The notes under the pieces are model-generated. The model searched no databases and was not told where the DNA came from. It was given only the letters and a program-made list of their open reading frames with translations. Below are positions 1 to 9,480 of a stretch of 37,748 bases of DNA, in pieces. The DNA comes from Lysobacterales bacterium (GTDB taxonomy: Bacteria > Pseudomonadota > Gammaproteobacteria > Xanthomonadales > Rhodanobacteraceae). How positions within the stretch are numbered: position 1 is the first letter of the stretch; each line of letters starts with the position of its first letter. Location: positions 1 through 37,748 of the forward strand of contig QUBV01000029.1 in assembly GCA_014338185.1 (NCBI GenBank), written 5' to 3'. A program made the position numbers and the translations under genes.

Positions 1-2164
1 CGTCCAGACGCATGCTCAAGGCGATGCGCCCGCGCTGCAGGTCCACCTCCATGACCTTGACCTTGACGATGTCGCCGGCCTTGACCACCGCGCGCGGATC
101 ACGCACGTACCGGTGCGACAGCGCCGACACGTGCACGAGTCCGTCCTGGTGCACACCGATGTCGACGAACGCACCGAACGCGGCCACGTTGCTCACGCGT
201 CCTTCCAGCACCATGCCGACCACGAGATCCTTGGGTTCGTGCACGCCCTCGGCAAAGCTCGGCGCGACGAAGTCGGGGCGCGGGTCACGGCCGGGTTTTT
301 CCAGCTCGCGCAGGATGTCGCGCACGGTTGGCAGGCCGAAGCGCGCATCGGTGTAGTCCTCGGCACGCAGGCTGCGCAGCAGCGCGCCATCGCCGATCAG
401 GGCCTGCGCCGTGCGCCCGTTGGCGGCGGCGATGCGCTCGACCACGCCATAGGCTTCCGGGTGCACGCCGCTGGCGTCGAGCGGGTTGGCGCCGGCGGCG
501 ATGCGCAGGAATCCCGCGCACTGCTCGAAGGCCTTGTCGCCCAGGCGCGGCACCTTCCTGAGCGCGGCGCGGCTGGCGAAGGCGCCGTGTTCATCGCGGT
601 ACCTGACGATGTTGTCGGCCACGCCGGGCGACAGGCCGGCCACGCGCGCGAGCAGCGAGGCCGAGGCGGTGTTGACCTCGACCCCGACCGCATTCACGCA
701 ATCCTCCACGCGCGCGTCCAGCGCGCGCGCGAGACGATGCGGATTGACGTCGTGCTGGTACTGGCCCACGCCGATCGCCTTGGGGTCGATCTTGACCAGC
801 TCGGCGAGCGGGTCCTGCAGGCGCCGTGCGATCGACACCGCGCCGCGCAGCGACACGTCCAGTTCGGGAAACTCCTCCGCGGCGATGGCCGAGGCCGAAT
901 ACACCGAGGCGCCGGCCTCGCTCACCACGAGCTTGGCCAGCCGCCGCTGCGGCGCGAGCGTGCGGATGAGTTCGGCGGCCAGCTGGTCGGTTTCGCGCGA
1001 GGCGGTGCCATTGCCGATCGCAATGAGATCCACGCCATGGCGCAGGCACAGCGCCGCGAGTTCGGCCAGCGCCTGCTGCCACTGCCGGCGCGGTTCGTGC
1101 GGGAACACCGTGCTGGTCGCGAGCAGCTTGCCGGTCGCATCGACCACCGCGACCTTGACCCCGGTGCGGATGCCCGGATCGAGCCCCATCACGGTGCGCG
1201 CACCCGCGGGCGCGGCCAGCAGCAGGTCCTTGAGGTTGTCGCCGAAGATGCCGATCGCGGCTTCCTCGGCCGCCTCCCGCGCGCGGGCGATGAGGTCGAG
1301 CGTGAGCGACAGGTGCAGCTTGACGCGCCAGCACAGGCGCGCGGTCTCCAGCAGCCAGGCATCGGCCGCGCGTGCACGCGCGGCAAATCCCGCATGCGCG
1401 GCCACGCGCGCCTCGGCCTGCGCATGGCCCTGCCCGGCGTCGACGCCGGGCGCGAGTTCGAGCGCGAGCACGCCCTCGTTGCGCGCGCGCAGCAGCGCGA
1501 GCAGGCGGTGCGAGGGAATCTTGGCGATCGGCTCGGCGTGGTCGAAGTAGTCGCGATACTTGGCGCCCTCGGCCTGCTTGCCTTCGATCACGCGCGCAAC
1601 GATCCGGCCGTTGCACCACATCCATTCGCGCAGCGCATCGACCAGCACCGCGTCCTCGGCCAGCGTTTCCATGAGGATGTGGCGCGCGCCATCGAGCGCG
1701 GCCCTGACGTCGGCGACGCCGCGGTCGGGCGCGACGAACGCGGCCGCGCGCAGCTCGGGCGCGAGCGTGGGATCCTCGCGCAGCGCCTGCGCCAATGGCC
1801 CGAGCCCGGCTTCGCGCGCGATCTGCGCCTTGGTGCGGCGACGCGGCTTGTACGGCAGGTAGAGGTCCTCAAGCCGCGCCTTGGTGTCGGCGGCGAGGAT
1901 GCGCTCGCGCAGCTCCGCATCGAGCTTGCCCTGCTCCTCGATGCTCGCAAGGATCGCGCTGCGCCGCTCCTCCAGCTCGCGCAGGTAGCCCAGCCGTTCC
2001 CCGAGCAGGCGCAGCTGCGTGTCATCGAGCCCGCCGGTGGCTTCCTTGCGGTAGCGCGCAATGAACGGCACGGTGGCGCCTGCGTCGAGCAGGTCGATGG
2101 CCGCCTGTACCTGTGCGGGCTGCGCTGCGATGTCCTGGGCGATGCGTTGTTGGATCGACAGCAT
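1..2164 (-). CDS. tex: Tex transcription accessory protein (3'-truncated)
   Basis: Tex is a cytoplasmic nucleic-acid-binding protein that acts on transcription complexes. The frame is open from the ATG at 2164 to the window edge, giving 721 codons; the last part of the roughly 780-residue family is missing. Visible in order are the N-terminal helical region ([15 protein letters not shown]), the stretch [20 protein letters not shown], the YqgF/RNase H-like domain around [18 protein letters not shown], the helix-hairpin-helix part ([19 protein letters not shown]) and the start of the S1 domain ([20 protein letters not shown]). GGAGAG lies about 9 nt before the ATG. A terminator for the upstream gene sits only 28 bp before this start, so tex must have a promoter overlapping that hairpin or depend on readthrough. 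The long plus-strand frame over the same region is its shadow. Confidence 0.95.
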   Translation of the reverse strand, partial: MLSIQQRIAQDIAAQPAQVQAAIDLLDAGATVPFIARYRKEATGGLDDTQLRLLGERLGYLRELEERRSAILASIEEQGKLDAELRERILAADTKARLEDLYLPYKPRRRTKAQIAREAGLGPLAQALREDPTLAPELRAAAFVAPDRGVADVRAALDGARHILMETLAEDAVLVDALREWMWCNGRIVARVIEGKQAEGAKYRDYFDHAEPIAKIPSHRLLALLRARNEGVLALELAPGVDAGQGHAQAEARVAAHAGFAARARAADAWLLETARLCWRVKLHLSLTLDLIARAREAAEEAAIGIFGDNLKDLLLAAPAGARTVMGLDPGIRTGVKVAVVDATGKLLATSTVFPHEPRRQWQQALAELAALCLRHGVDLIAIGNGTASRETDQLAAELIRTLAPQRRLAKLVVSEAGASVYSASAIAAEEFPELDVSLRGAVSIARRLQDPLAELVKIDPKAIGVGQYQHDVNPHRLARALDARVEDCVNAVGVEVNTASASLLARVAGLSPGVADNIVRYRDEHGAFASRAALRKVPRLGDKAFEQCAGFLRIAAGANPLDASGVHPEAYGVVERIAAANGRTAQALIGDGALLRSLRAEDYTDARFGLPTVRDILRELEKPGRDPRPDFVAPSFAEGVHEPKDLVVGMVLEGRVSNVAAFGAFVDIGVHQDGLVHVSALSHRYVRDPRAVVKAGDIVKVKVMEVDLQRGRIALSMRLD

Positions 2165-2191
2165 GGGATGCGCTCTCCTGCGCGGCCAGCC

Positions 2192-2217
2192 AAAAAAGGG
2201 GCCGCTTGCGCGGCCCC
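2192..2217 (-). terminator. Rho-independent terminator after the DUF11 gene
   Basis: Read on the minus strand it is GGGGCCGC, loop GCAA, GCGGCCCC, followed by six T. The 8-bp stem is perfect, with a GNRA tetraloop. It lies 71 nt beyond the stop of the secreted DUF11 protein and just before the tex start codon. Confidence 0.9.
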
Positions 2218-2287
2218 GTGGCGATGGTAGCAGTGGCCCGCAACGCTGCCGAGACTTGCGGCGCGACGCGACCTTGCGGCAGGCGCG

Positions 2288-3358
2288 CTAGCGCGCGGGG
2301 CGGCGTCCGGTCGCGCGCGCGGGCACCACGCGCCACAGCTGCGGATTGGCGTCATCGAAGCCGTTGCGGAAGATCACGTCGCTCACCGCGGCTTCCAGTT
2401 CGAGGCTGGCGATGTTGTTGTTCGAATCCGGATCGGTGATCGGTCCGCTCACCACCGCAGCCATCGAGTTGGCGAGCGTGCCGCTGTAGCCGCTCGCGAC
2501 GCTGCCATCGACTGTGAAGCTGAGCTGGCTGCTCGCGGGCAGCGTCACCGCACCGACGATGCTGCCGCTGCCGCCGGCCGGACAGCTGGCGCCGCCGCTC
2601 GGTGTGCAGGTCCAGGTCGGCGACTGGTAGGCGGCGGGGAAGGTGTCGACGAGCGTCGCATTGGCCGCGGCCGGCCCCGCATTGGTGACCACGATGGTGT
2701 ACTGCAGCGGCGCGCCCGCGGTGTAGGCCGGCAGGTTCGCGCTCATGGTCACGCCGACGTCGGCGGTGGTGGCCACGGCCGTGCAGTTGACCACGGCGCG
2801 GATCACCCAGTCGCCCTGCACACCGGCCAGGGCACTGTTGATCCACCCACCGGGGTTGGCAAAGATCACGTTGCGCCCCGCGGTGTTGCCGTCGACGTCG
2901 CGCACCACGCTGGGATCGACAAATTGCTGGGGCGTTTGCGCAAATTCCAGCGCCACCACCACGGTCTCGTTGGCCGCGACCGGCACGCTCAGCGGCAACG
3001 TGTTGTTCTCGTCAAGGTAACGCCATTCGTTGAGCGCGTTGTCGTTGAGTACCGGGCCGAGGATTTCCTGGGCCAGATCGCCCGGCTGCGGGAAGCTGCC
3101 GCTGCGATAGATGTTGATCGCGTTCTGGATCGAGGCCGCGGAGGTGCCCGTGGGCGAGCGCCAGAACACCTGCGCCGCGACGAGGTTGCCCTCGCACGGA
3201 CTGGTGAGCCACGCACCGGCCATTTCCCCGCCGATGAAGCCCCACACGATCGCGGCACTGCCGAAATCGACGAGCGAATCGTTCTTGAGCGTAACCTCGG
3301 CCGCGCCCACGCCGCCGCTGAACGCACAGGCCAAGGCCATCCACACGTGCTTGCGCAT
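2288..3358 (-). CDS. Secreted DUF11-domain protein with IFRNGFD C-terminal tag
   Basis: Predicted exported protein of 356 residues. The start chosen is the ATG at 3358 (MRKHVWMALACAFSGG), because GGGAGG lies 6 nt before it; an in-frame ATG at 3364 abuts that site. A signal peptide with probable cleavage at VGAA-E is followed by about 190 residues I do not recognise, then a DUF11-type adhesin repeat (ADVGVTMSANLPAYTAGAPL ... YTIVVTNAGPAAANATLVD). It ends with SDVIFRNGFDD plus a basic tail (RATGRRPAR). The IFxNGFD element recurs at the end of the M14 carboxypeptidase in this window. DUF11 proteins are usually surface or extracellular. The substrate and partner are unknown. The gene is monocistronic, with its own terminator. 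Confidence 0.8.
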   Translation of the reverse strand: MRKHVWMALACAFSGGVGAAEVTLKNDSLVDFGSAAIVWGFIGGEMAGAWLTSPCEGNLVAAQVFWRSPTGTSAASIQNAINIYRSGSFPQPGDLAQEILGPVLNDNALNEWRYLDENNTLPLSVPVAANETVVVALEFAQTPQQFVDPSVVRDVDGNTAGRNVIFANPGGWINSALAGVQGDWVIRAVVNCTAVATTADVGVTMSANLPAYTAGAPLQYTIVVTNAGPAAANATLVDTFPAAYQSPTWTCTPSGGASCPAGGSGSIVGAVTLPASSQLSFTVDGSVASGYSGTLANSMAAVVSGPITDPDSNNNIASLELEAAVSDVIFRNGFDDANPQLWRVVPARATGRRPAR

Positions 3359-3481
3359 GTTCATCCTCCCGGTTTCCCCTCGACGATCGACAGCGTGACA
3401 GCTCGCCGCCCGCGCCGGCGTGACGCACGTCGCACGGACCGCACCGCTAGAATAGCCGGCCCCGGTAGCGAGTGTCGCCGC

Positions 3482-3823
3482 ATGTCCGAAATCCCCGCCT
3501 GCCCGCTGTGCGGCATGGAACACACCTATCCCGACGGCGCCGCGTACATCTGCCCCGACTGCGGCCACGAATGGCCGCAGCAGGCCGCGGCCGAGGCGGC
3601 GGCCGGTCCGCGCGTGCGCGACTGCAACGGCAACCCGCTCGCGGCCGGCGACAGCGTGGTGGTGATCAAGGACCTCAAGGTCAAGGGCTCGTCGATCCCG
3701 CTCAAGCAGGGCACCGTGATCCGCAACATCCGCCTGGTCGAGGACGATGCCGAGCACATCGAGGGCCACTCCGAGCGGATCCGCGACCTCGTGCTCAAGA
3801 CCTGCTTCCTGCGCAAGGCCTGA
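3482..3823 (+). CDS. yjdM: PhnA/YjdM-family zinc ribbon protein
   Basis: Small cytoplasmic protein of 113 residues, the usual length of the PhnA (YjdM) family. An N-terminal zinc ribbon is formed by C7, C10, C24 and C27 (ACPLCG and ICPDCG). The conserved C-terminal domain contains DCNGNPLAAGDSVVVIKDLK, KGSSIPLKQGTVIRNIRL and the ending LKTCFLRKA. Despite the historic phosphonate name, the family has no established catalytic role in phosphonate breakdown in most bacteria. It is divergent from the DUF11 gene and converges on adhC with a 16-bp gap. Family assignment is firm; function is not. Confidence 0.93.
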   Translation: MSEIPACPLCGMEHTYPDGAAYICPDCGHEWPQQAAAEAAAGPRVRDCNGNPLAAGDSVVVIKDLKVKGSSIPLKQGTVIRNIRLVEDDAEHIEGHSERIRDLVLKTCFLRKA

Positions 3824-3839
3824 AGGCGCATGCGCGGCG

Positions 3840-5479
<1,640 letters not shown>

Positions 5480-5502
<23 letters not shown>

Positions 5503-6454
5503 CGATTTCCACCAGCAGCTCGCGTCGGCAGATGTCGCCGGCGAGGATGAGCACGCCCGCGGCGCGCGGCACGCGCGCGGCAATCGCCTGCGCCACCGCC
5601 GCGCCATCGCGGGCATCGCGCACATAGGCCTTGAGCAGCACCTGCTCGCCGAAGCGGCCGTGCGCGGCCTCGACCACGTGGTCGAGGTTGGCGAAGGTCT
5701 CATCCAGCTGCGCGGCGAGGTCCTCGTCGTGCAGCGAGGCATGCCCGACCACCGCGGCGGTGCCGGAGATGAACAGTTGCGCCGCGTCCGAGCGCATGGC
5801 GCGCGCGAAGGTCGGCGCGGTCGGGCCGTACTGGCGCGGATAGCGCCAGGCGCTGAGCTGGCGCGGATTCTCGATGCGCACGCCGGGGCTGCGCGCGGCC
5901 AGGCCGTACACCAGCAGGCGGCCGCTGCGCCCGTGGCCGCCGATCGCGCACGCGGCCGGATAGCTGCCGTCGCGCAGGCAGGCCATGCCCCGCGCGCGAC
6001 CCGCGCAGAAGCGCCGGTAGCGCTCGGCATCGCCGGCGCCGAGGTTGATCGCATCGAAGTAGTTCCACAGCCGCAGCCAGTGTGGCGTCGCCCGCGCCTG
6101 CACCCACGCCAGCAGTTCGCGGTAGGCGGCATGCGCGGCCTGCTCGATGTCGCCATCGACCTCGGCCAGTTCGATCGCCGCAAACAGGTAGTCGTCGTCG
6201 CTGCTCCAGCGCAGCGCGCCCTCGCGGCCGTGGCGCACCGGGCCGCGGCCGCGCCACACCTCCAGCGGTGCCGGCGACAGCGGCTCCAGCGCCACCCGCA
6301 CCACGCGCGGGTCGTCGGGCGCGACCCAGCCGCCGCCGAAACCGATCACCGCGAGCACGCGCTCGTCGGCGAGCAGCGCGCGCGCATCTTCCTGCCGGTA
6401 GCTCAGCTCCAGCGGCGGCAGGTTCGGCAGAGGCAGGTGCGATGGCAACGACAT
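5480..6454 (-). CDS. xanB2: XanB2-type chorismatase (hydroxybenzoate synthase)
   Basis: Member of the FkbO/Hyg5/XanB2 chorismatase family, with 324 residues. In Xanthomonas, XanB2 converts chorismate to 3- and 4-hydroxybenzoate, feeding xanthomonadin and ubiquinone synthesis respectively. Recognisable elements are the stretch RLWNYFDAINLGAGDAERYR (128-147), the motif YPRQYGPTAPTFARAM (205-220), SGTAAVVGHASLHDEDLAAQ (230-249) and the C-terminal RRELLVEIDG holding the family acidic residue. The gene is divergent from the acyl carrier protein gene of the pigment block, as expected for this pathway, and overlaps the cytochrome gene downstream. Assignment rests on motifs and context; which hydroxybenzoate isomer dominates cannot be read. 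Confidence 0.88.
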
Positions 6455-6490
6455 CGAAAGACGCGGCAACGGCGCGAAATCGGCCGCGGA

Positions 6491-6499
6491 TGATACACT
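6491..6499 (+). promoter_or_regulatory. Extended -10 promoter candidate for the pigment block
   Basis: TGATACACT matches an extended -10 (TGnTAnnnT), with no clear -35. It lies 40 bp upstream of the acyl carrier protein start, within the 84-bp divergent spacer to xanB2. Confidence 0.4.
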
Positions 6500-6538
6500 G
6501 CCCGGCCCGCGAGCCACCTGTTTTCGCCAGCAAATCAC

Positions 6539-6838
6539 ATGGATACGACCCATCCGTCCAGCGCGCCCAGCCAGTCCGCGGCCGAGCACGAACTGGCCCA
6601 GCTCATCGTGGCCAGCCTCAACATCGACTGGATCCAGGCCGATGCGATCGAACCCGAGGCGCCGCTGTTCGGCGACGGCGCGCTGGGGCTGGATTCGATC
6701 GATGCGCTCGAGCTCGCGCTGGCGGTCTCCAAGCGCTACGGCTTCCAGCTGCGTTCGGACAATCCCGACAACAAGCGGATCTTCGGCAGCCTGCGCGCGC
6801 TGGCCGCGCACATCCAGCAGCAACGCGGCGCCGCCTGA
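6539..6838 (+). CDS. xanC: Acyl carrier protein of the aryl-polyene/xanthomonadin type
   Basis: Acyl carrier protein of 99 residues. The phosphopantetheine site is S53 in GLDSIDALELAL, and the C-terminal stretch NPDNKRIFGSLRALAAHI is typical of aryl-polyene carrier proteins. In Xanthomonas, 3-hydroxybenzoate is loaded onto XanC by the ligase XanA2 as starter for the polyene chain. The gene heads a plus-strand run of seven genes and is divergent from xanB2. No ligase gene is present in the window. The protein is longer than E. coli AcpP (78 aa), with about 15 extra N-terminal residues rich in Ser and Pro. Confidence 0.85.
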   Translation: MDTTHPSSAPSQSAAEHELAQLIVASLNIDWIQADAIEPEAPLFGDGALGLDSIDALELALAVSKRYGFQLRSDNPDNKRIFGSLRALAAHIQQQRGAA

Positions 6839-6871
6839 GCGCGGCGCGCGGCGACCGGCAGCTCCACGCGC

Positions 6872-7615
6872 ATGAGCGCCGCCAGCCTGCCCACGCCCGA
6901 CTCCGCGGCGCGTCGTGGTCGCCCGCGCGCGCTGCTGGTCGCGCTCGCGCTGTACTTCGTGCTCATCGCCCTGGCCGGCGCGCTCGTGCGCAGCGGACTG
7001 GCCGCGCTTGCGGTGGTGGTGCTCGGCGCGGGCGTGCTGTGGCCGGCGCTGCGACGCGGTCACGCCGCGGCCTGGGCCGGCCTGGCCGCATGCGCCGCGC
7101 TGGCGCTGTGGTGTGCACTGCATGGTGCGGGTTGGCTGCTGGTCGATGCGCTGCCGGTCCTCGTCAACCTCGGCCTGTGCGCGCTGTTCGCCCGCACGCT
7201 GCGGCGCGCGCGGCAGCCGCTGATCGCGCGCTTCGTCGCGATCCTCGAAGGCCCCGCGCGGGCCGCCGAGCCGCGCGTGGCGCGCTACGCGCGCGCGCTC
7301 ACGCTGGCGTGGGCGCTGGTGCTCGGCCTGCAGGGCCTGCTGCTGGGCATGATCGTGCTGGCGATGCCGCAGGGCGTCTTCGATGCGCTCGCGCTGCCCG
7401 GGCCGCGACTGGCCGCACCGGGCTGGCGCTGGTACCTGCACGTGGGCAGCTATGGCGTGGTCGGCGCGTTCCTCGTGCTCGAATACGGCTATCGCCGCTG
7501 GCATCTGCGCGGACTGGCGCATCCGTCCTTGCCCGCGTTCCTGCTCGCGCTGGTCCGGCAGTGGCCGGCGCTGCTGCGCAGCCTCGGCGAGCCCGCGTCG
7601 CGGGGGCGGCCGTGA
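6872..7615 (+). CDS. COG4648-like membrane protein of aryl-polyene/xanthomonadin loci
   Basis: Inner membrane protein of 247 residues with about six predicted hydrophobic segments, roughly at residues 20-38, 40-58, 66-84, 88-106, 143-165 and 178-198. Its length, topology, and position between the carrier protein and the small dehydratase match the COG4648 family found in xanthomonadin and aryl-polyene clusters. The biochemical role of this family is not established as far as I know. It overlaps the next gene by 4 nt (GTGA), so translation is probably coupled. The family call rests mainly on synteny. Confidence 0.7.
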   Translation: MSAASLPTPDSAARRGRPRALLVALALYFVLIALAGALVRSGLAALAVVVLGAGVLWPALRRGHAAAWAGLAACAALALWCALHGAGWLLVDALPVLVNLGLCALFARTLRRARQPLIARFVAILEGPARAAEPRVARYARALTLAWALVLGLQGLLLGMIVLAMPQGVFDALALPGPRLAAPGWRWYLHVGSYGVVGAFLVLEYGYRRWHLRGLAHPSLPAFLLALVRQWPALLRSLGEPASRGRP

Positions 7616-7911
7616 GCGGCGCGGGCGCGCTGCGCACGCGGCTGTGCATCGCGGCCGACCATCCGAGCCTGCCCGGCCATTTCCCGGGACGGCCGGTGGT
7701 GCCCGGGGTGGTGCTGCTCGATCGCATCGCCGCGCTCATCGAACAGGGCGGCGCGGGCCGCCTCGCGCGCCTGGAGGTGGTCAAGTTCCTCGCCCCGGTG
7801 CTGCCGGGCCAGGCCTGCGAATGCGTGGTCGAGCGCGACGCCGCGCGCGTGCGCTTCGAACTCGTGCGCGACGGCGCGTGTGTGCTGCGCGGCAGCGGGA
7901 CGCTGGCATGA
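7612..7911 (+). CDS. ApeI/FabZ-like 3-hydroxyacyl-ACP dehydratase
   Basis: Short hotdog-fold protein of 99 residues. The start is a GTG at 7612 overlapping the previous stop. The family signature HPSLPGHFPGRPVVPGVVLL contains the catalytic His (H23), followed by LEVVKFLAPVLPGQ. It would remove water from 3-hydroxyacyl-ACP during polyene extension. It is shorter than housekeeping FabZ (about 150 aa), as is usual for ApeI-type enzymes. It overlaps the acyltransferase gene by 4 nt (ATGA). Confidence 0.85.
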   Translation: MSGAGALRTRLCIAADHPSLPGHFPGRPVVPGVVLLDRIAALIEQGGAGRLARLEVVKFLAPVLPGQACECVVERDAARVRFELVRDGACVLRGSGTLA

Positions 7912-8873
7912 GCGAACACTGGAGCGAGCGCAAGGAAGGCGGCGGCCGGTTCGCGATCTGGCTCATCCGCGGCATCGGCCTCAGGCTCGGGCGCCCGGCC
8001 GCGCGCGCGCTGCTGTACCCGATCACGTTGTACTTCTTCCTGCGCCGCCCCTACGAGCGGCGCGTGTCGTACGCGTTCCTCACGCGCGTGGAAGGGCGCC
8101 GACCCAGCGCATGGCGCGTCATGCGCCACATCCACCGCTTCGCGGGCACGCTGCTCGACCGCGTGTTCCTGCTGGCGGAGCGCTACGCGCGCTTCGACGT
8201 GCGCATGCACGGGCTCGACGAGCTCATCGCGCGCATGCAGCGCGGGCGCGGCGTGTTGCTGCTGGGCGCGCACGTGGGCAGCTTCGAGGTGCTGCGCGCG
8301 GCCACCATCGGCCATCCCGAGGTCAAGTTGCGCGTGCTGCTGGACGTGCACAAGACGCCTGCGCTGACCCAGCTGCTGCATGCACTCAACCCCGCGATCG
8401 GCCATGGCGTGATCGACGCGGGCCGGCCGCCCGGCGAGATCGTGCTGGCGCTGGCCGAGGCGCTGGCCGAGGGCGCCCTGGTCACGCTGCTGGCCGACCG
8501 CGCGCGCGCCGACGAGCGCTGCGTGACTGTCGAGTTCTGCGGCGCTCCGGCGCCGCTGCCGCTGGCGCCGTTCGCGCTCGGCGGCATCCTCAAGGTGCCG
8601 GTGGTGCTGTGTCTGGGCATGTACCGCGGCGGCAACCGCTACGATCTGTACTTCGAACCGCTCGCCGATGCGCCGGCGGCCGCGCGCGGGCAGCGCGCGG
8701 CGGCCGCGCAGGCGCTGGCGCAGGCCTACGCGGCGCGGCTCGAACACCATGTACGCCTCGATCCCTGCAACTGGTTCAACTGGCATGACTTCTGGAATCC
8801 GCAAGGCCGCGGCGTCGATGCTGCTGGGCCCGGCGTTGATGCTGGCGCCGACCACGCGCGCAGCCGCGCCTGA
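7908..8873 (+). CDS. LpxL/HtrB-like acyltransferase of the pigment cluster
   Basis: Membrane-associated acyltransferase of the lipid A late-acyltransferase superfamily, 321 residues. The H(x)4E catalytic motif is visible as H122 and E127 in GAHVGSFE. Further family stretches are VTLLADRARADERCVTVEFCG and VPVVLCLGMYRGGNRYDLYF. The tail NWFNWHDFWNP is characteristic of aryl-polyene cluster members. It probably transfers the polyene or an acyl chain to a lipid anchor in the inner membrane; this is inferred from the family. The last 89 nt overlap the next gene in another frame, so the final 30 residues (Gly/Asp/Ala-rich) may be non-essential. Confidence 0.85.
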   Translation: MSEHWSERKEGGGRFAIWLIRGIGLRLGRPAARALLYPITLYFFLRRPYERRVSYAFLTRVEGRRPSAWRVMRHIHRFAGTLLDRVFLLAERYARFDVRMHGLDELIARMQRGRGVLLLGAHVGSFEVLRAATIGHPEVKLRVLLDVHKTPALTQLLHALNPAIGHGVIDAGRPPGEIVLALAEALAEGALVTLLADRARADERCVTVEFCGAPAPLPLAPFALGGILKVPVVLCLGMYRGGNRYDLYFEPLADAPAAARGQRAAAAQALAQAYAARLEHHVRLDPCNWFNWHDFWNPQGRGVDAAGPGVDAGADHARSRA

Positions 8874-9447
8874 AGCCACCGGCGCCGCGCACATCGTCGC
8901 CGCGCTCAAGCGTGAGGTCGGCGCGAGCACCGCCTACAGCGAGGTGCGCTTCTCGGGCCTGCTCGACCGGCCGCTGATCCTGCGCGGGGAAATGCAGTAC
9001 CTCGGCCCGGGCCGACTGGCCAAGCGCGTCGACACGCCCTATCGCGAGCGCACCACGGTCGAGGACGGCAGCGCCACGCTGCAGCGGGGCGAGCGCCCCG
9101 TGCGCCGGCTCGAGCTGGCGCAGGTGCCCGAGCTCGACACCTTCCTGCGCGGCTTCTCGGCGCTGCTGGGCGGCGATGCGGCCGCGTTGTCGCGCGACTT
9201 CACGTTGCGCGCGAGTGGCGATGCGGCGCGCTGGCAACTCGAACTCACGCCACGCGATGCGCGCCTGGCGCGGCGCATCGCCTCGATCCGCGTCGACGGC
9301 GCGGGCAGCGAGCCGAGTTGCTTCCGCACCCGCGAGGCCGACGGCGACGAGAGCGTGCTGCTGGTCGGGCCGCTCGCGGCGACACCGCTGCCGGTGCGCG
9401 TGTCACCGCAGCGGCTCGATGCGCTGTGCCGCGGGATCGAGCGATGA
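8785..9447 (+). CDS. LolA-like periplasmic protein of the aryl-polyene cluster
   Basis: Predicted periplasmic protein of 220 residues. I chose the ATG at 8785 because it yields a signal peptide (MTSGIRKAAASMLLGPALML ... TRAAA). Later starts such as 8818 would leave a shorter export signal. The body resembles LolA-type lipoprotein carriers: GEMQYLGPGRLAKRVDTPYR, GFSALLGGDAAALSRDF and WQLELTPRDARLARRIASIR. In aryl-polyene loci such proteins are thought to ferry the lipid-linked product across the periplasm with an MMPL exporter, which is the next gene. The 89-nt overlap with the acyltransferase gene is large but arises directly from this start. Confidence 0.8.
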   Translation: MTSGIRKAAASMLLGPALMLAPTTRAAAPEATGAAHIVAALKREVGASTAYSEVRFSGLLDRPLILRGEMQYLGPGRLAKRVDTPYRERTTVEDGSATLQRGERPVRRLELAQVPELDTFLRGFSALLGGDAAALSRDFTLRASGDAARWQLELTPRDARLARRIASIRVDGAGSEPSCFRTREADGDESVLLVGPLAATPLPVRVSPQRLDALCRGIER

Positions 9448-9480
9448 ACGCGCCGCACGCGACAGGTCGCGGGTGCGCAC

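Noticed and set aside
113-2230. Long plus-strand frame (705 codons) opposite tex
   Set aside because: It is a GC-rich shadow of tex. Its translation has no domain, and the minus strand encodes an unmistakable Tex protein.
3420-3453. Promoter for the phnA-like gene (TAGAAT at 3448-3453)
   Set aside because: The -10 is plausible, but the nearest -35 candidate (GTGACG) is 22 bp away, so I do not list it as a feature.
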